From: Antitrichia curtipendula
Lineage: Eukaryota > Streptophyta > Bryopsida > Hypnales > Leucodontaceae
DNA: 64,000 nucleotides
Assembly: GCA_951230915.1 (NCBI GenBank)
Contig: OX579635.1
Span: forward strand, 23,312,001 to 23,376,000
Reading direction: 5' to 3'
Within the stretch, counting starts at the first letter, position 1. Every line of letters begins with the position of its first letter. The translations under genes were made by a program, and so were the position numbers. This document shows, in pieces, positions 24,217 through 36,608 of this stretch. The notes under the pieces are model-generated. The model made no database searches. It was not told where the DNA came from and worked only from the letters and a program-made list of their open reading frames with translations.

Positions 24217-27200
24217 ATGTTGACCAAGTTCGAGACAAAGAGTAATCGGGTGAAGGGCCTGAGTTTTCACCCGCGCCGGCCATGGATCCTGGCCAGCTTG
24301 CACAGCGGGATTGTTCAGCTGTGGGACTACAGAATGGGCACACTCATCGACCGATTCGATGAGCACGATGGACCTGTGCGGGGCGTCCATTTTCACAAAT
24401 CGCAGCCTCTGTTTGTCTCTGGAGGTTAGGTTTCGGTCCCTTGTACTGCTTCGGAGTGTCTTTGGGCAAGGATTTGCTGCTGTAGCACCATTTTGGAATG
24501 CTTCGGTTTTTGATGTAGTCCCCGAAGTTGTCACCACATTGTCAGATTTGAACTCAGCGTTTTCATCGATGTCGAAGATTTTCATTAGCGGCAAGATCCT
24601 GGCGATGGTTGCGAGAGACAGAAAAATTCTTGTCAGTAATGGCTTGTTGCGTGACGTTAGGGTTCGCATTTTTTTTCTTGCGGTAGTGCTGATGATTTAT
24701 TGGGAACAACTGTATTTTATAATTGATCGTCGAAGCAGTGAGAGTTTGAATGCCTTTTGGGAGCTCTTTTGTAAAGGGAGTCGCCTGCCAAGAGTTTTTT
24801 TTTGGTCCAGAGTTGGTCTGATAATTTTTGAATTGTCTTAATGTGGTTTTTAACTTGGTTGGGATGTCTACAGGTGATGATTATAAAATAAAAGTGTGGA
24901 ACTACAAGATGCGGCGCTGTTTGTTCACTTTGTTGGGCCACCTCGACTACATCCGGACGGTGCAATTCCACCACGAAAGTCCGTGGATTGTGAGTGCAAG
25001 TGATGATCAGACCATCCGTATCTGGAACTGGCAATCACGCACATGCATTTCTGTACTCACAGGTCACAACCACTACGTGATGTGCGCCTCGTTTCACATT
25101 AAGGAGGACTTAGTGGTGTCCGCATCATTGGATCAGACTGTGCGAGTGTGGGATATTGGAGCATTGAAGAAGAAGTCTGTATCACCAGCTGAAGATATGC
25201 TTCGCCTCACGCAGATGAACACCGATCTTTTTGGAGGAGGTGATTCTATAGTGAAGTACGTGCTTGAAGGCCACGACAGGGGTGTCAACTGGGCATCGTT
25301 CCATCCCACCTTGCCGCTTATTGTATCTGGAGCAGATGATCGTCAAGTGAAGCTATGGAGAATGAACGGTACTTGCCTTACTTGAAGCGTTTCCTTTGAG
25401 TGCATCGATAGACTGATACGAATGATACTTTTCTCGTTTGCGAACATCTTTATCCTACTTCAAAGCCTTCTCTTGTGGAGAAAGATATTTTCATTATGTC
25501 TCCACGGTTTTGGACTCCTTCTAATTCGTGTTCACTGCAAATGCTGTGCAGACACCAAGGCATGGGAGGTGGATACTCTGCGGGGTCACGTCAACAATGT
25601 CTCCTGCGTCATGTTCCATGCGCGGCAAGACATTATCGTTTCGAACTCCGAGGACAAGAGCATTCGTGTGTGGGACATGTCGAAGCGCACAGGCGTGCAG
25701 ACTTTCCGAAGAGAGCATGATCGATTCTGGATTCTTTCTGCTCATCCAGAGATGAATCTTCTTGCTGCTGGTCATGACAGCGGAATGATCGTCTTCAAGT
25801 TGGAGAGAGAGAGACCTGCTTGTGCCGTTCAAGGAGGCACCTTGTACTATGTGAAAGAGCGCTATTTGCGCACTTACGATTTTGCTGCTACAAAGGACAA
25901 CCCACTTATTTCTATTCGGCGAGCAGGTTCCATGGGATTGAACCAGGGACCTCGGACCCTCTCGTATAATCCAGCAGAAAATGCAGTCTTGCTCTGTACA
26001 GATGTGGATGGTGGTTCCTACGAACTCTACCTCATCCCTAAAGAGAGTTCTGGCAGGAGTGAGGCGGCGCAGGAGGCAAAACGCGGGATAGGTTCGTCTG
26101 CAGTTTTTGTTGCACGAAACCGATTTGCTGTACTTGACAAAAACCAAAACCAGGTAATTACTTGCATGCCAATGGCATCTCGAGGAATATTTGATCTTGC
26201 TTAATATTTCTTCTAGGAATTGCGAGATTGCTTTAGCGAGTGCAGCACGGAAGGTCTATGTGTGGATAATTGCATCTTTGTAGTTATCCTGATTACTGTC
26301 CTACTTGGAATGACAGTTTCATCCAGAAACTCGAGGTCGGGGGAATTTAGATCTAGCCGCCAACTAAGAAGTTTGAATTTCACTTATTCTAGTAAAGACA
26401 TGAAGCTTACGTAAGTCACCCTCGAATACACTAAAGTTTTCGGACTGATTCTATCAGGTTCTTATCAAGAATTTGAGAAACGAAGTGACCAAGAAAGTCA
26501 CTCTACCATCTCCAAGCACGGATGTCATCTTTTATGCAGGAACTGGAAACCTGCTTTGTAGGTCAGAAGACAAAGTTGTGCTTTTTGATCTGCAGCAACG
26601 TGCCACACTGGGAGAGGTTAGCACTCCCTTTGTGAAGTATGTCGTGTGGTCAAGTGACATGGAGCATGTTGCACTACTAAGTAAGCATGCCATAGTTGTG
26701 GCCACCAAGAAGCTTGTGCAGAAGTGCACAGTTCATGAGACCATTCGTGTGAAAAGTGGAGCATGGGATGAGTCTGGTGTATTCATTTATACCACACTCA
26801 ATCACATCAAGTACTGCTTGCCAAATGGAGACAGCGGGATAATCCGAACTCTAGACGTTCCTGTGTACATCACTAAAGTCAACGGAAATTCAATTTACTG
26901 CTTGGACCGGGATGGCAAGAACCGGGTTATCCAAATCGACGCTACTGAGTACACATTCAAGCTAGCACTTATTCAGCGCAAGTTTGACCAGGTAAGCTAT
27001 TTTGCAGTATATTTTTTCAACATGGCGCTCTCATATAAGACTCGTGACAGTCTTTTAAGCACATGGATTATTCTAGTCCTGTATAACTTAGGAAGAGCAG
27101 AGCACTCTTCTAATGACGGAGCTGGTTTAAATTCTAATTTTTACTCTTCTTATAGTATCTCCACTGGCTTGAATTACCTCTACTAGCTTGAAATACTTCC

Positions 27201-29875
27201 GCTGGCTTATTGCCGAGGTACAAACTGTGATCAAGAAATTGGTTCTTGCTCTGTAGGTGTTACAAATGATCCAAAGCTTGCAGCTCTGCGGGCAGTCCAT
27301 TATTGCGTATTTGCAGCAGAAAGGTTTCCCGGAGATTGCTTTGCACTTTGTCAAAGATGAGCAGACTCGCTTTAACTTGGCTATCGAGTGTGGGAACACT
27401 GAAGTAGCAGTGGCGTCAGCGAAAGAGATTGACCAAAAGGATTGCTGGCACCGCCTTGGCGTGGAGGCTCTACGCCAGGTAAACATCACAGTCGCAATTG
27501 TCCTGTTGCTTGTACTTGCCAACCGTCAGTGCAGAGCTCTAGAAGTTGACAGGCTTTCTCATGTATTCCGAAATATAATGGGCCATGCTGTGTATTTCTG
27601 TCTCTACTGTTTCTCAGTTCACAATAGAGAGTGAGAGACAGCCGTTTCTGCACTGTTTTTATTCCTCCTGTATCAAATGAACTTAACATGAAAATTGATG
27701 ACCCTGTCAAATGATAAAATCAGCGGTGTAAGACATGAAGTCTGACCAAATGAGATAAGGCTTTGTTGGAGTAATTGGACTTCAACTTTATTTCAGGGCA
27801 ATTATGAGATTGTGGAGTACGCATACCAGAAGACAAAGAACTTTGAGAGACTTTCTTTCTTGTATCTTATAACGGGAAACGTGGAGAAGCTTGGCAAGAT
27901 GCTGAAGATTGCAGAGATGCGCAACGATGTCATGGGCCGGTTCCACAATGCACTCTACCTTGGGGATGTCCAAGAAAGAGTGAGGATTTTGGAGGAATCC
28001 AACCACTTGCCTTTAGCATATGCCACTGCTAAGGTCCATGGATTGACTGAGGTAGCTGAAGAGTTAGAACAGCAACTTGGTGACAATGTTCCTTCTCTTC
28101 CTGAGGAAGACAAATCAGTTTTGTTAATGCCCCCAAGACCCATACTTCAAGAGAATAACTGGCCATTGTTGGTGGTCAGCAAGGGCTTCTTTGAGGGTGC
28201 TTTTGCTGAGACTGCCGGTCCGGCTGATATGGAGGATGATGATGGAGCTGCAGGAGCTTGGGGAGCAGAAATAGATATTGTTGAGCCAGAGGAGGGTGTC
28301 AATGGAGACGAGGTGGTTGTTGTGGACGAAGAGGACGGAGGTATGTTATTTATACTTGCTGTTTGTCATGTTTGTCTAAAATTACGGAGAATTCCTTGTA
28401 TGCTTTACTCCACACTTACTCTCCATCTCCGTGCTTGTTGACCAGGTGATGATGAGGGCGGATGGGAAATGGAGGATTTGGAAATACCGGCGGAAGCTAA
28501 TGTGCCAGAGGTTGCACCCGAGACTGCCTACTTTGTCACTCCTACTATGGGAGTTCCGAAAAGTCAAAGCTGGATTCAAAATTCTTCTCTTGCAGGAGAA
28601 CACGCAGCTGCAGGTTCTTTTGATTCTGCAATGAGATTGCTAAATCGACAACTTGGAATTATTAACTTCGCTCCCTTGAGAAATGTTTTCTTGGACCTCA
28701 ATCTTGCTAGTCAGTCTCTTCTGCCTACTCTAGTATCCGTACCAGTTCTGCCTCAGTTTCTGGAGCGAGGGTGGACCGACAGTTCTCCTGTCAATGCAAA
28801 AGGATCACCTGCTATTTTGACCAAGCTTTCTTCCCTTGAAGAGAAGCTCAAGGTTGCATACACTACAACCACAGGGGGCAAGTTCTCCGATGCCCTTCGG
28901 TATGTATTCTGACTCAAAATTCCGTTAAGGTTTTAGAGTCCTATTTTTGCAGATATTCATATGCGTTTTGTAATTGTTTTTTAACACAGAAGACTTACCG
29001 GATGATCATCGATTTGTCCTTTTTACTGACAGGGTATGTAATAATTATGTGAATCTTCAGGTTGTTCCTTGATATTTTGCACACAATCCCGGTTGTGGTA
29101 GTGGACTCGCGCAAGGAAGTGGACGAGGTGAAAGAGCTTCTTGGGATTGCCAAAGAGTATACTTTAGCGCTTCGAATTGAACTGAAGAGAAAAGAGCCAG
29201 CATTGAAAGATGATTTACAGCGCCAATCTGAGCTCTCTGCTTACTTCACTCATTGCCAATTGCAACCCACCCATTTGAAATTGAGTCTGCAGTCAGCTAT
29301 GTCGATATGTTTCAAGGCCAAGAACTACAACACTGCTGCGTCGATCGCACGGAGACTACTAGAGCTAAACTTGTCTCCAGCCGTGGCCAGCAAGGCTCGC
29401 CAGGTCAAACATCTTCTCTTCGTCCAAATTGAGACCTTTATCATCTCATTGATGACGATGAAATATTCTTGGGGTGTCCGCATCTCAAGGAAATCCTATT
29501 AGCTTTCTATTGCTAAACTACTGGGAAGAGAGTACCACTACAGCTAAGAGAGTACTTCCACACTAGAGAGTTGACTTTTGCTACATTTATGTGTTATTTT
29601 CACATTTATAACCTTTTTTTCTTGTGCAGGTCTTGCAAGTGTGTGAGAAGAATCCAAGGGATGAGATGAAGCTGAACTACGACCCCCGAAATCCTTTCAT
29701 TGTCTGTGGGTCTACTTACACTCCAATTTACCGTGGCAGCAGGGATATTTCATGTCCATACTGCAAAGCACGATTCGTTCCAGAAACCGCAAACCAGCTG
29801 TGCCCGGTTTGTGATCTTGCTGTCGTTGGGGCTGATGCCTCAGGGCTGCTTTGCTCTACGTCGCAGATGCGGTAA
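24217..29875 (+). CDS. COPA: Coatomer subunit alpha (alpha-COP), 1215 aa
   Basis: Nine coding exons: 24217-24424, 24874-25368, 25552-26153, 26458-26991, 27257-27478, 27797-28340, 28446-28899, 29061-29403, 29630-29875; 3648 nt, frame closed. Length matches plant alpha-COP (about 1216). Residues 1-330 form a WD40 propeller with clear repeats ([43 protein letters not shown]); in this family it binds dilysine motifs of retrieved cargo. The middle is a second propeller and alpha-solenoid. An acidic stretch lies at about 820-885, and the COPI C-terminal domain, which contacts epsilon-COP, follows. The last exon has a CPYC...CPVC cluster (C1176, C1179, C1192, C1195). It acts in the cytosolic COPI coat for Golgi-to-ER and intra-Golgi traffic. 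All key regions are intact, so this is a functional housekeeping gene. Its GC content is well above that of the flanking DNA. Confidence 0.98.
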
Positions 29876-30233
29876 CTTCAGAGTCATGAGCAAGAATAGA
29901 GGCGGTAGATGTAGGTTCACTCCTCTGTTGAGTTCGAGATGTGTTTGGAGAGCAGTTTTGGAGAACTGGAAGAACGGTAAGGTCTTAATTGCATCCTAAG
30001 AAGGGAGATTCTAGAATAGCCCACTTTGATTCATTGTACTTTATGTACACAGTATAAAATCATCTATTCTCAGCATCTTTAGGGCAAATGAGTTTGATCG
30101 CGTTTCTTCCTTAGGGGATCGTTTCGATGAGCTCGCAGTTGCAGGTTTGGCTATGGAATTGTCTTGTTCTCTTATTTTTTTCTTATGCAAATGAGTTTCG
30201 TATTAGGTTCTCAATCTCAGCCAGAAGCTAACT
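29876..30233. other. 3' flank of alpha-COP
   Basis: Expected to hold the 3' UTR and polyadenylation region of the alpha-COP gene. No separate gene is seen. The first TTAA-flanked element begins at 30234. Confidence 0.6.
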
Positions 30234-31185
30234 TTAACCCCTAAAGGTCATAGACTATGTTTTCACCAAAACTGCTCCAAAACTGCCCTTGCATTTACAA
30301 GCACCATATTTTACAACAAAAACATTTTTAGAAACATGTAACCGTAGGATCTTGTAGTACACTGGTTTGAGAAGATGTGGAAAAAATTTCAGAATTTCCA
30401 CCGTGTAGATTGCAAGATATTAACGTTTGAAGAGACAAAAATTCCTTTTTGGGCCCTGTCAAAATACGGGCAGTTGCACTTCACAAGGTCACATTTGTAT
30501 GGAAATATGTCCAAAATGGTGGTTACTCCTTGGATTCATTCCTCAAGTCAAGTTGGCTACATGCTTGAAAATTTTTAGATCATTTGGAATTGTACAACAT
30601 ATAGGAAAAAAATAGTAAGTAGAAAGAAGTAGAGAACGATTAAAAATACTAAATTGTTAACAATTTATTTATAGAATTGAAAAATGCCAATCCCAATGGT
30701 TATAATGTTTTAATAAACAATAAACACCCAATATTTTTATTTTTTTCCAAAAATATTTTAAATTGAATTAGATAAAGGACTTCAAAGTTTATTTTAGAGT
30801 AGAGATTCCATAACTACCCATAAACTAACCCAAACTAAAATTCCTCATAACTTTTGACTCATTTATCAAAATGGAATGATTCAAAGCTTACCACATATAT
30901 AAAAATCTAGAGAATCAATTTCAAATTTTAATTTTTCTTAAAAGTGATTTTCAAAGAAGTTTTTTTTCCTGCCCGGGCTGCCCACCGAACACTGAAAACT
31001 ACATATCATGCAATAACTTTTGAACCATGTAGTCAAAAGTTATGAAAATTGTTGGTCCTTAAAGATACTCCTCGTCCCCATATTGTGTGAAATTTTCAAA
31101 GAAAAATGAGAAAAACTCCGCCTATAGTGAGCTACCCAAAATTTCTATGTTGCCAAAAAACATTGTTTGGACCTTTAGGGGTTAA
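30234..31185. mobile_element. TTAA-flanked nonautonomous element (copy A), 952 bp
   Basis: TTAA at 30234-30237 followed by CCCCTAAAGGTC, and at the other end GGACCTTTAGGGG followed by TTAA at 31182-31185. These inverted ends and the TTAA duplication are the signature of the piggyBac superfamily. There is no transposase frame. The interior matches, in inverted orientation, the element at 40909-42246 (for example TGCAATAACTTTTGAACCAT here against ATAGTTCAAAAGTTATTGCA there). Confidence 0.8.
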
Positions 31186-33381
31186 CTCTTGTGCCTTGGT
31201 CCTTCTCCAGAGACCAAGCTAATAACTTGGGCTTGCTAACGAGTGTAAAATGGACGTGGAGGTTACGTTGGCTCCACGGAAAGACACATCTTCTGGTGGG
31301 CTTGTTAGTTGTGTCCTTCAGTGCCCAGACTCGCTTACGTATTTAGATACCCTGGCTACAATGAAGTTAAATTCGTCCATTATTAATTCATACTAATAAT
31401 GCCTTACCAATTCCTAATTTTGTCTAGGAAGGAAATACCATTTGTTTCAGCAAGCAAGGTATGCAGACCCAAAATTGCCCCCGCCGTATTGCGACCCTTA
31501 CTTTTGGGCTGAATTGTGCTACATTGCACCCTAGAGAAGTGATAAGTAAAGGATTGGCATTATGACAACTTTAGTGTGGAATTGGGTTCAAAAGTCACAT
31601 GGCAAAAGATTCATCCATTATTCCACATTTTGAAAGGATGCTTTTGATTACTAATTCAAAAGTTGACTTCATTTGCAGTTTTATTGCAAAAAGATTGTGA
31701 TAAAGCTAATATGTGCAACAACCAAAGTGACAACAATGGATACTCATGTTGTCCTTCTATTATACTATATTGTACATACTGTTATGTGTCTATGAGGATA
31801 CTCAATACAATTGGACGGCTTTTATCTTCAAGTTTGTGGTTCGTCTATATTGGGAATAGAGGTTCAATTGCGATTTGAAATACATACTAAATCCACGTGT
31901 AAGCAGGTGCTTTTGGAGCCCACCAAAGCTAGCGATTTTGATTCATGATTTTGAATCAAAATCAGTTAAAGCACAACAAAAAAGTGAATGGAGTTCAGAG
32001 GAGCAGTTTTTTTCTTCCTTTTGAGTGGTCGGCTTTTTAGGTTCGCATTTGACTAGTATAATATGATAAAGCTATAACTTACCAAGAGATTGATTTGGGA
32101 CTCAAGATCTTGTTAGCCCTGTGTGTAAGTAGGTATAGGGAGTGCCACCTGACACTCGTACAAAAAAGTATGAGACTGCAACATTAACAATTTTGCAAAT
32201 GGCTTGGTAAACAACTGTACAAAGTATTTGCATCTATTTGAGATTGCAATAGTTTTAACAACAGTTTAGGCATAGATATGCAATGATTCCAAACAATTTT
32301 ACAGCACTTTTGCAATGCTTTGCAAGAAAAGAGATCATTAGTTTAAAGCAAAGTATAGAACCGCTACAAAACCATTCGAAAATAATTTACTGATGATGTT
32401 TTACAACCGCTAAATACTTCCTGTTGTAGTGTGAGAAGTATTCACTACATCATTTATATACCATAATTGGATCAATACTTACCAAACTGGATTCCTTTGC
32501 ATTAGATTGTGTTCAAAAACTTGATACTGAATCATGTGACCTCTCAAGGTTCATGATAATTCTTTGTAGTATCAAATATTAAGCTTGTGGCACTAGCCTG
32601 TAGCTCTACTACAACGATATTGAACAAGACATTCGAACCCATATTAAGGTAGACTGGCCCAATTCCATTTGTTACCAATCTCATCCCTTATTTTTGGCCC
32701 CAATTTTGTCCGTTCAAACATCCAAATCTGTCAAGAAAATAATCTTTATACAACAAGAATTTAATCATTCCACCACCACCACCACCACCACCAAAAAAAA
32801 CCCTATGCTCAAGTGTTACATATAGGTGTGTTATCTTTGTTTAGGATTTATCAATGTTGCTTGTTGCAATGTTGGAGATGGGTGAAGACCATGAGCTTGT
32901 TGTGTGACCGGTTGCCCACCCAACCTCCTCACCACGGTTTGGGAAGAAAGACACATTGGTGGTGTTGCCAATTGCAACATCAGAAAGGAGTGACAAGCTC
33001 GAGCTTGGAAGGTGAGCCTACTCCACAACATGCTTGCCGTGGGTTGGCTTTGATTTCTCACCACTCACCACATTGTAGTTAGTGTGTATGGACATAAGAT
33101 GAGCACACTCTTAATTTAAGCCAACCTTAAAATCAAGTTGAAGTCATATATACAATATTCTTTTTTTTTTAAATAAATTTTGGCATCCATTTGGAAGTAG
33201 TTCAGTTCTGTGCTTTTTACTCCCCAATTTTGTACTTGTATGTGTCAATTCTCTTTTTTGGTGAACCTTTGAATTTCAAGTAATAAACTGTAAAATTTAT
33301 GAGAAGAGGAAGGACCAGGCATGGGTTGGGGTGTTTTTTTCACAGGGAAGGGCATGACTTCGGTACAGAAATGGACCCTTG
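31186..33381. other. Intergenic DNA, no gene seen
   Basis: Mixed-composition DNA with short open frames only. A (CCA)n microsatellite of about 24 bases lies near 32770-32793. The frames at 32813-33082 (+) and its antisense show no recognised motif. Confidence 0.5.
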
Positions 33382-35589
33382 TTAACCCTTAAAGGACGGA
33401 CGGGTCACCGTGGAGGAAAGTTTCCGATGAAAAGTGCTGACCGGGAAGAGATGACCTTGTTACCGCGTTGTGAACAGTGCTAGGGAAAGGAAGTAGTCGG
33501 GCAGCCCGCACAGTACAGGAACAAGAACAGTGGTAATGTCCACTTCTGATTCTCCAAATGCATTGTTGACACGTGCGCCCCTTCCAACAGTGGCAGTAAC
33601 GAACTCTTCCGTGGCTACAGTGGCTACCGCAAGCCTCGCCCTTCAAACACAGTCACAGGTGATAGAGACAGGTGATAGAGATGTTTTTTGTTTCAGTAAT
33701 GTGAGAGGAAGTGCGTAATAATTCGTACCAGATGTTCAAGAAAGTGCAAGTGATTTTCAAGCGTTCATAATGAGACACGTTGATGTTGAGTACTTCTAAG
33801 TTGGACTTCAATGTTTCATCACATTCCAAATTCTAAATTTCCATGTAATAGTGGCGGCTCTTATCAGAAGCTGCAACTACATGTGTTTCACGTATTGTAC
33901 AACTTGGATGGTGCACATGAAAAATTCGCTTCACAGCATCTATGTTGATGTTTTTTTTCACCTGTGCAGAGCATGCACAACAAGTGCTTCCAACAATGTA
34001 AGTCATTTCTGCACAACATTACACCACTTAACATATAATAGTCGAAACTCATTATGTGGCACAGATCTGAATCTGACAACCGTGAAAACTCAGTTGCTGC
34101 ATTGATTTGTACTCACATTCAGCAAGTGATCACGATCATGCATCTCTTTGATGACCATTCGGCTGCAATTTCTTTATCAATCCAAATTCATGACAAAGTC
34201 AAATAACATTTAGAGCTTCCAGACTTGAAGAAGACCAACCCATGTGTTCCCCGTTTCCCACTTCATCAAGGAACCTAGAAGTAGAACAACGGTGTACTAG
34301 TAATTACTACCGGCATGTCTAGACAACACAAAATTCAACAGTGATGAAGTAACTCTCACTTCAGTTGAAAACGTCAATGCAGGTACAAGAGAATTGCGAA
34401 TCCTGTACCAAAATTCTCAAGCCATAGCAACAAAACCGCCAAATAAAAAGATTTCGAGCAACCGGATCTGTGCCTACAAAATATCAGTAGTTGCAGAGAA
34501 CAAGGAAGGTAGAGCTGCAGGAAATACCTCGAGTTGAAGAAGCTCCCTACACTCGGCACTTTTTACAGAAGTAGAACCACCAATTACTTACATGCTGCCA
34601 AAAAAAACTAAAGTTAGGCAATGATACAATTTCAATCTATACTTCACTATCTTGAAACCCCAACTCAATTAACCTAACAATAATTGAATTAAGCTAACAA
34701 AAACGGCAGAGGAAGTAGACATGAACTTCGAACCAAAAATTAGCTTCTCACCGAAGCCTAGTTGTGCTAAGACCCATGACTAGCCAAAGACACTTCTTGC
34801 TGCGCAAACTTAATCAACATTGCCGCCAATCACTCAACAAAGGTCCTCCACGTCATTGAGCAGAAATGAAAAGTAGTGATAGTCCAGTTTTCACCGACTG
34901 TCAAAAAAACACAGCAAGAAGTGTGAGACTTTACCGATTTGCAAAGGCGTCCATTCTACCGTAACTAACGCTACTTAAATTAATGACGACCAAATTCAAG
35001 ACCAAATGAAAGTACTTCACCGACAAGAAAACCCTTGCAATAATGTCCAACAAGTTTAGAATGAACTTACTTGTACAATGTGCGGAGTAACAACTGTTGA
35101 AATGCAACTCTGCAATGCGGGAGCTCAAGTCAATGAAACCCTAAATGCCACGCTTTGATAGAGTACTGCCTGCCCTTACTCCTGTTGAAAGACAATACAC
35201 AGAAAAGTCGTCACGTGCAACTACAGTTTTCCCTTCACTCTTGAATTTACTTCTACTTAACAATTTTTTAATGAGTGAAAACTAAGTGCTTTCTTCTAGA
35301 TTTATTTTTTCTAAACTCTCACCTCAATTGTTCATCATAAAAAATTAGAAAATTAAAATCTATAGAGCAAAAAATTTATGTTAAGAAGGTTGAAAGCCAC
35401 AAAATGTGCAAAAATTTGATTTTTGGAACATTGACTTGCAAATTTCAGATGACTTTGACCGCCATTTGTAAAACAAATTTGCACTACAGACTTTGAATTT
35501 AATTTTTTTTATGTTGAATAATTGATTTGAGAATCTAGGAAAAAAAAATTCCAAAAAATACACTTGGTTTTCATTCTTTAAAAAAAAAT

Positions 35590-36147
35590 AAAGTAGAAGT
35601 AGGTCCAAGATTGAAAGAAGAGTTAAATTGTCAATAGCTCTAAGATGGGATTAAAACACTATAATCCCAACGGTGAGATTGTTTTAGCAAGCAAACTTAG
35701 CCTTGTCAAACATTTTTTTTTGAAAAATTGTGAAAATTGCATTCAGAAATGAGTCCTACAAGTTATTTTTTCAAGAAGATGCTTTAATTGCCCGAAAAAT
35801 AAGATTGTCCATAACTTTCACATAACAAATCCAAATGGGATGAATCAAAGCTTCCCAAATAGATAAAAACACAATCTATGAGAAAATAAGTTTTAAAAGT
35901 TTTAAAAGTTTTTTTTGTGTGAGAAGATTTCTGCCCGCCGCACTGAAAAAAAGGACCTTTTGTGCCATAACTTTTGCTCCCAAGCACCGATTGAAGTAAA
36001 AATTATATTCCCATAAAGCTAATGTGTTTTTCTACCTTTGAAAAAAAATTTGAAAAAATAATGATGAATATTGAAGCCGTAGTAGCCTGCCCGAAATTCA
36101 TTTTGTCCCCTGAGGGGACAATGGGACTTTAGGAAATTAGGGGTTAA
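35590..36147. mobile_element. TTAA-family element fragment (copy B), right end preserved
   Basis: The interior matches other family members (AGATTGTCCATAACTTTC and AAATTATATTCCCATAAAG words are shared with 8560-8890 or 38769-39089). It ends AATGGGACTTTAGG...GGGGTTAA with TTAA at 36144-36147. No matching left end was found in the 500 bases to the left. Confidence 0.55.
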
Positions 36148-36342
36148 ATGCAAATATCTTCTAAATTACATGGTCAAAGATTTTGAAATTTCTTCCATAT
36201 ATTCTTCAACTAGTTTAGTACAAGATCGTATAGTTGAATATGCAAAAGAAATATTTTTCTTAAAGTATTTATTCTTTGCTATAGAAATGGCAATTTTGAG
36301 TGTTTTTTGATGGAGAAAAGACCTTGACACTTTAGGGGTTAA
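36148..36342. mobile_element. Inverted left-end fragment of the TTAA family
   Basis: Read on the minus strand from 36342: TTAACCCCTAAAGTGTCAAGG, then a series resembling the left halves of the elements at 38769 and 30234 (a GATCTTGTAC word followed by a GAAATTTC-like word). It abuts the right end at 36147, so two outward-pointing ends lie side by side. It may be what is left of an older element into which copy B inserted. Confidence 0.45.
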
Positions 36343-36444
36343 AATGAATAATTTATTCTTTTACTGTGTTCTTTTGCTTTAAAATAAAAATATAAGAGTT
36401 ATTTTAATTTTAAAAATTAGGGTTCCATTGGACTCTACATTGAC

Positions 36445-36568
36445 ATCAAATATCTTCTTCTTTTATTATCATTTCACTTGCATGATATCAAATAACTTCT
36501 TTTTATATTATCATTTCACTTGCATGATATCAAATAACTTCTTATATTATCATCTTACTTGCATTATA
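36445..36568. repeat. Three tandem 40-42-bp units just upstream of the dioxygenase-like gene
   Basis: Units starting at 36445, 36487 and 36530 share ATCAAATAACTTCTT, TTATCAT and ACTTGCAT. They end about 40 bases before the ATG at 36609 and so lie in the likely promoter or 5' leader. They produce a repetitive short open frame that is not a gene. Confidence 0.85.
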
Positions 36569-36608
36569 TATTCACCAAAAATTGTTCAATTTGTTCAATT
36601 CTATTGTC

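Noticed and set aside
24425..24841. Open reading through alpha-COP intron 1 (long plus-strand frame)
   Set aside because: Family alignment requires SGG directly followed by DDYKIKVWN. The GT at 24425 and AG at 24872-24873 give exactly that.
32813..33082. 89-codon frame rich in Cys, His and Trp, with antisense frame
   Set aside because: Cys/His spacing is irregular, no zinc-finger pattern holds, and it follows a CCA microsatellite.
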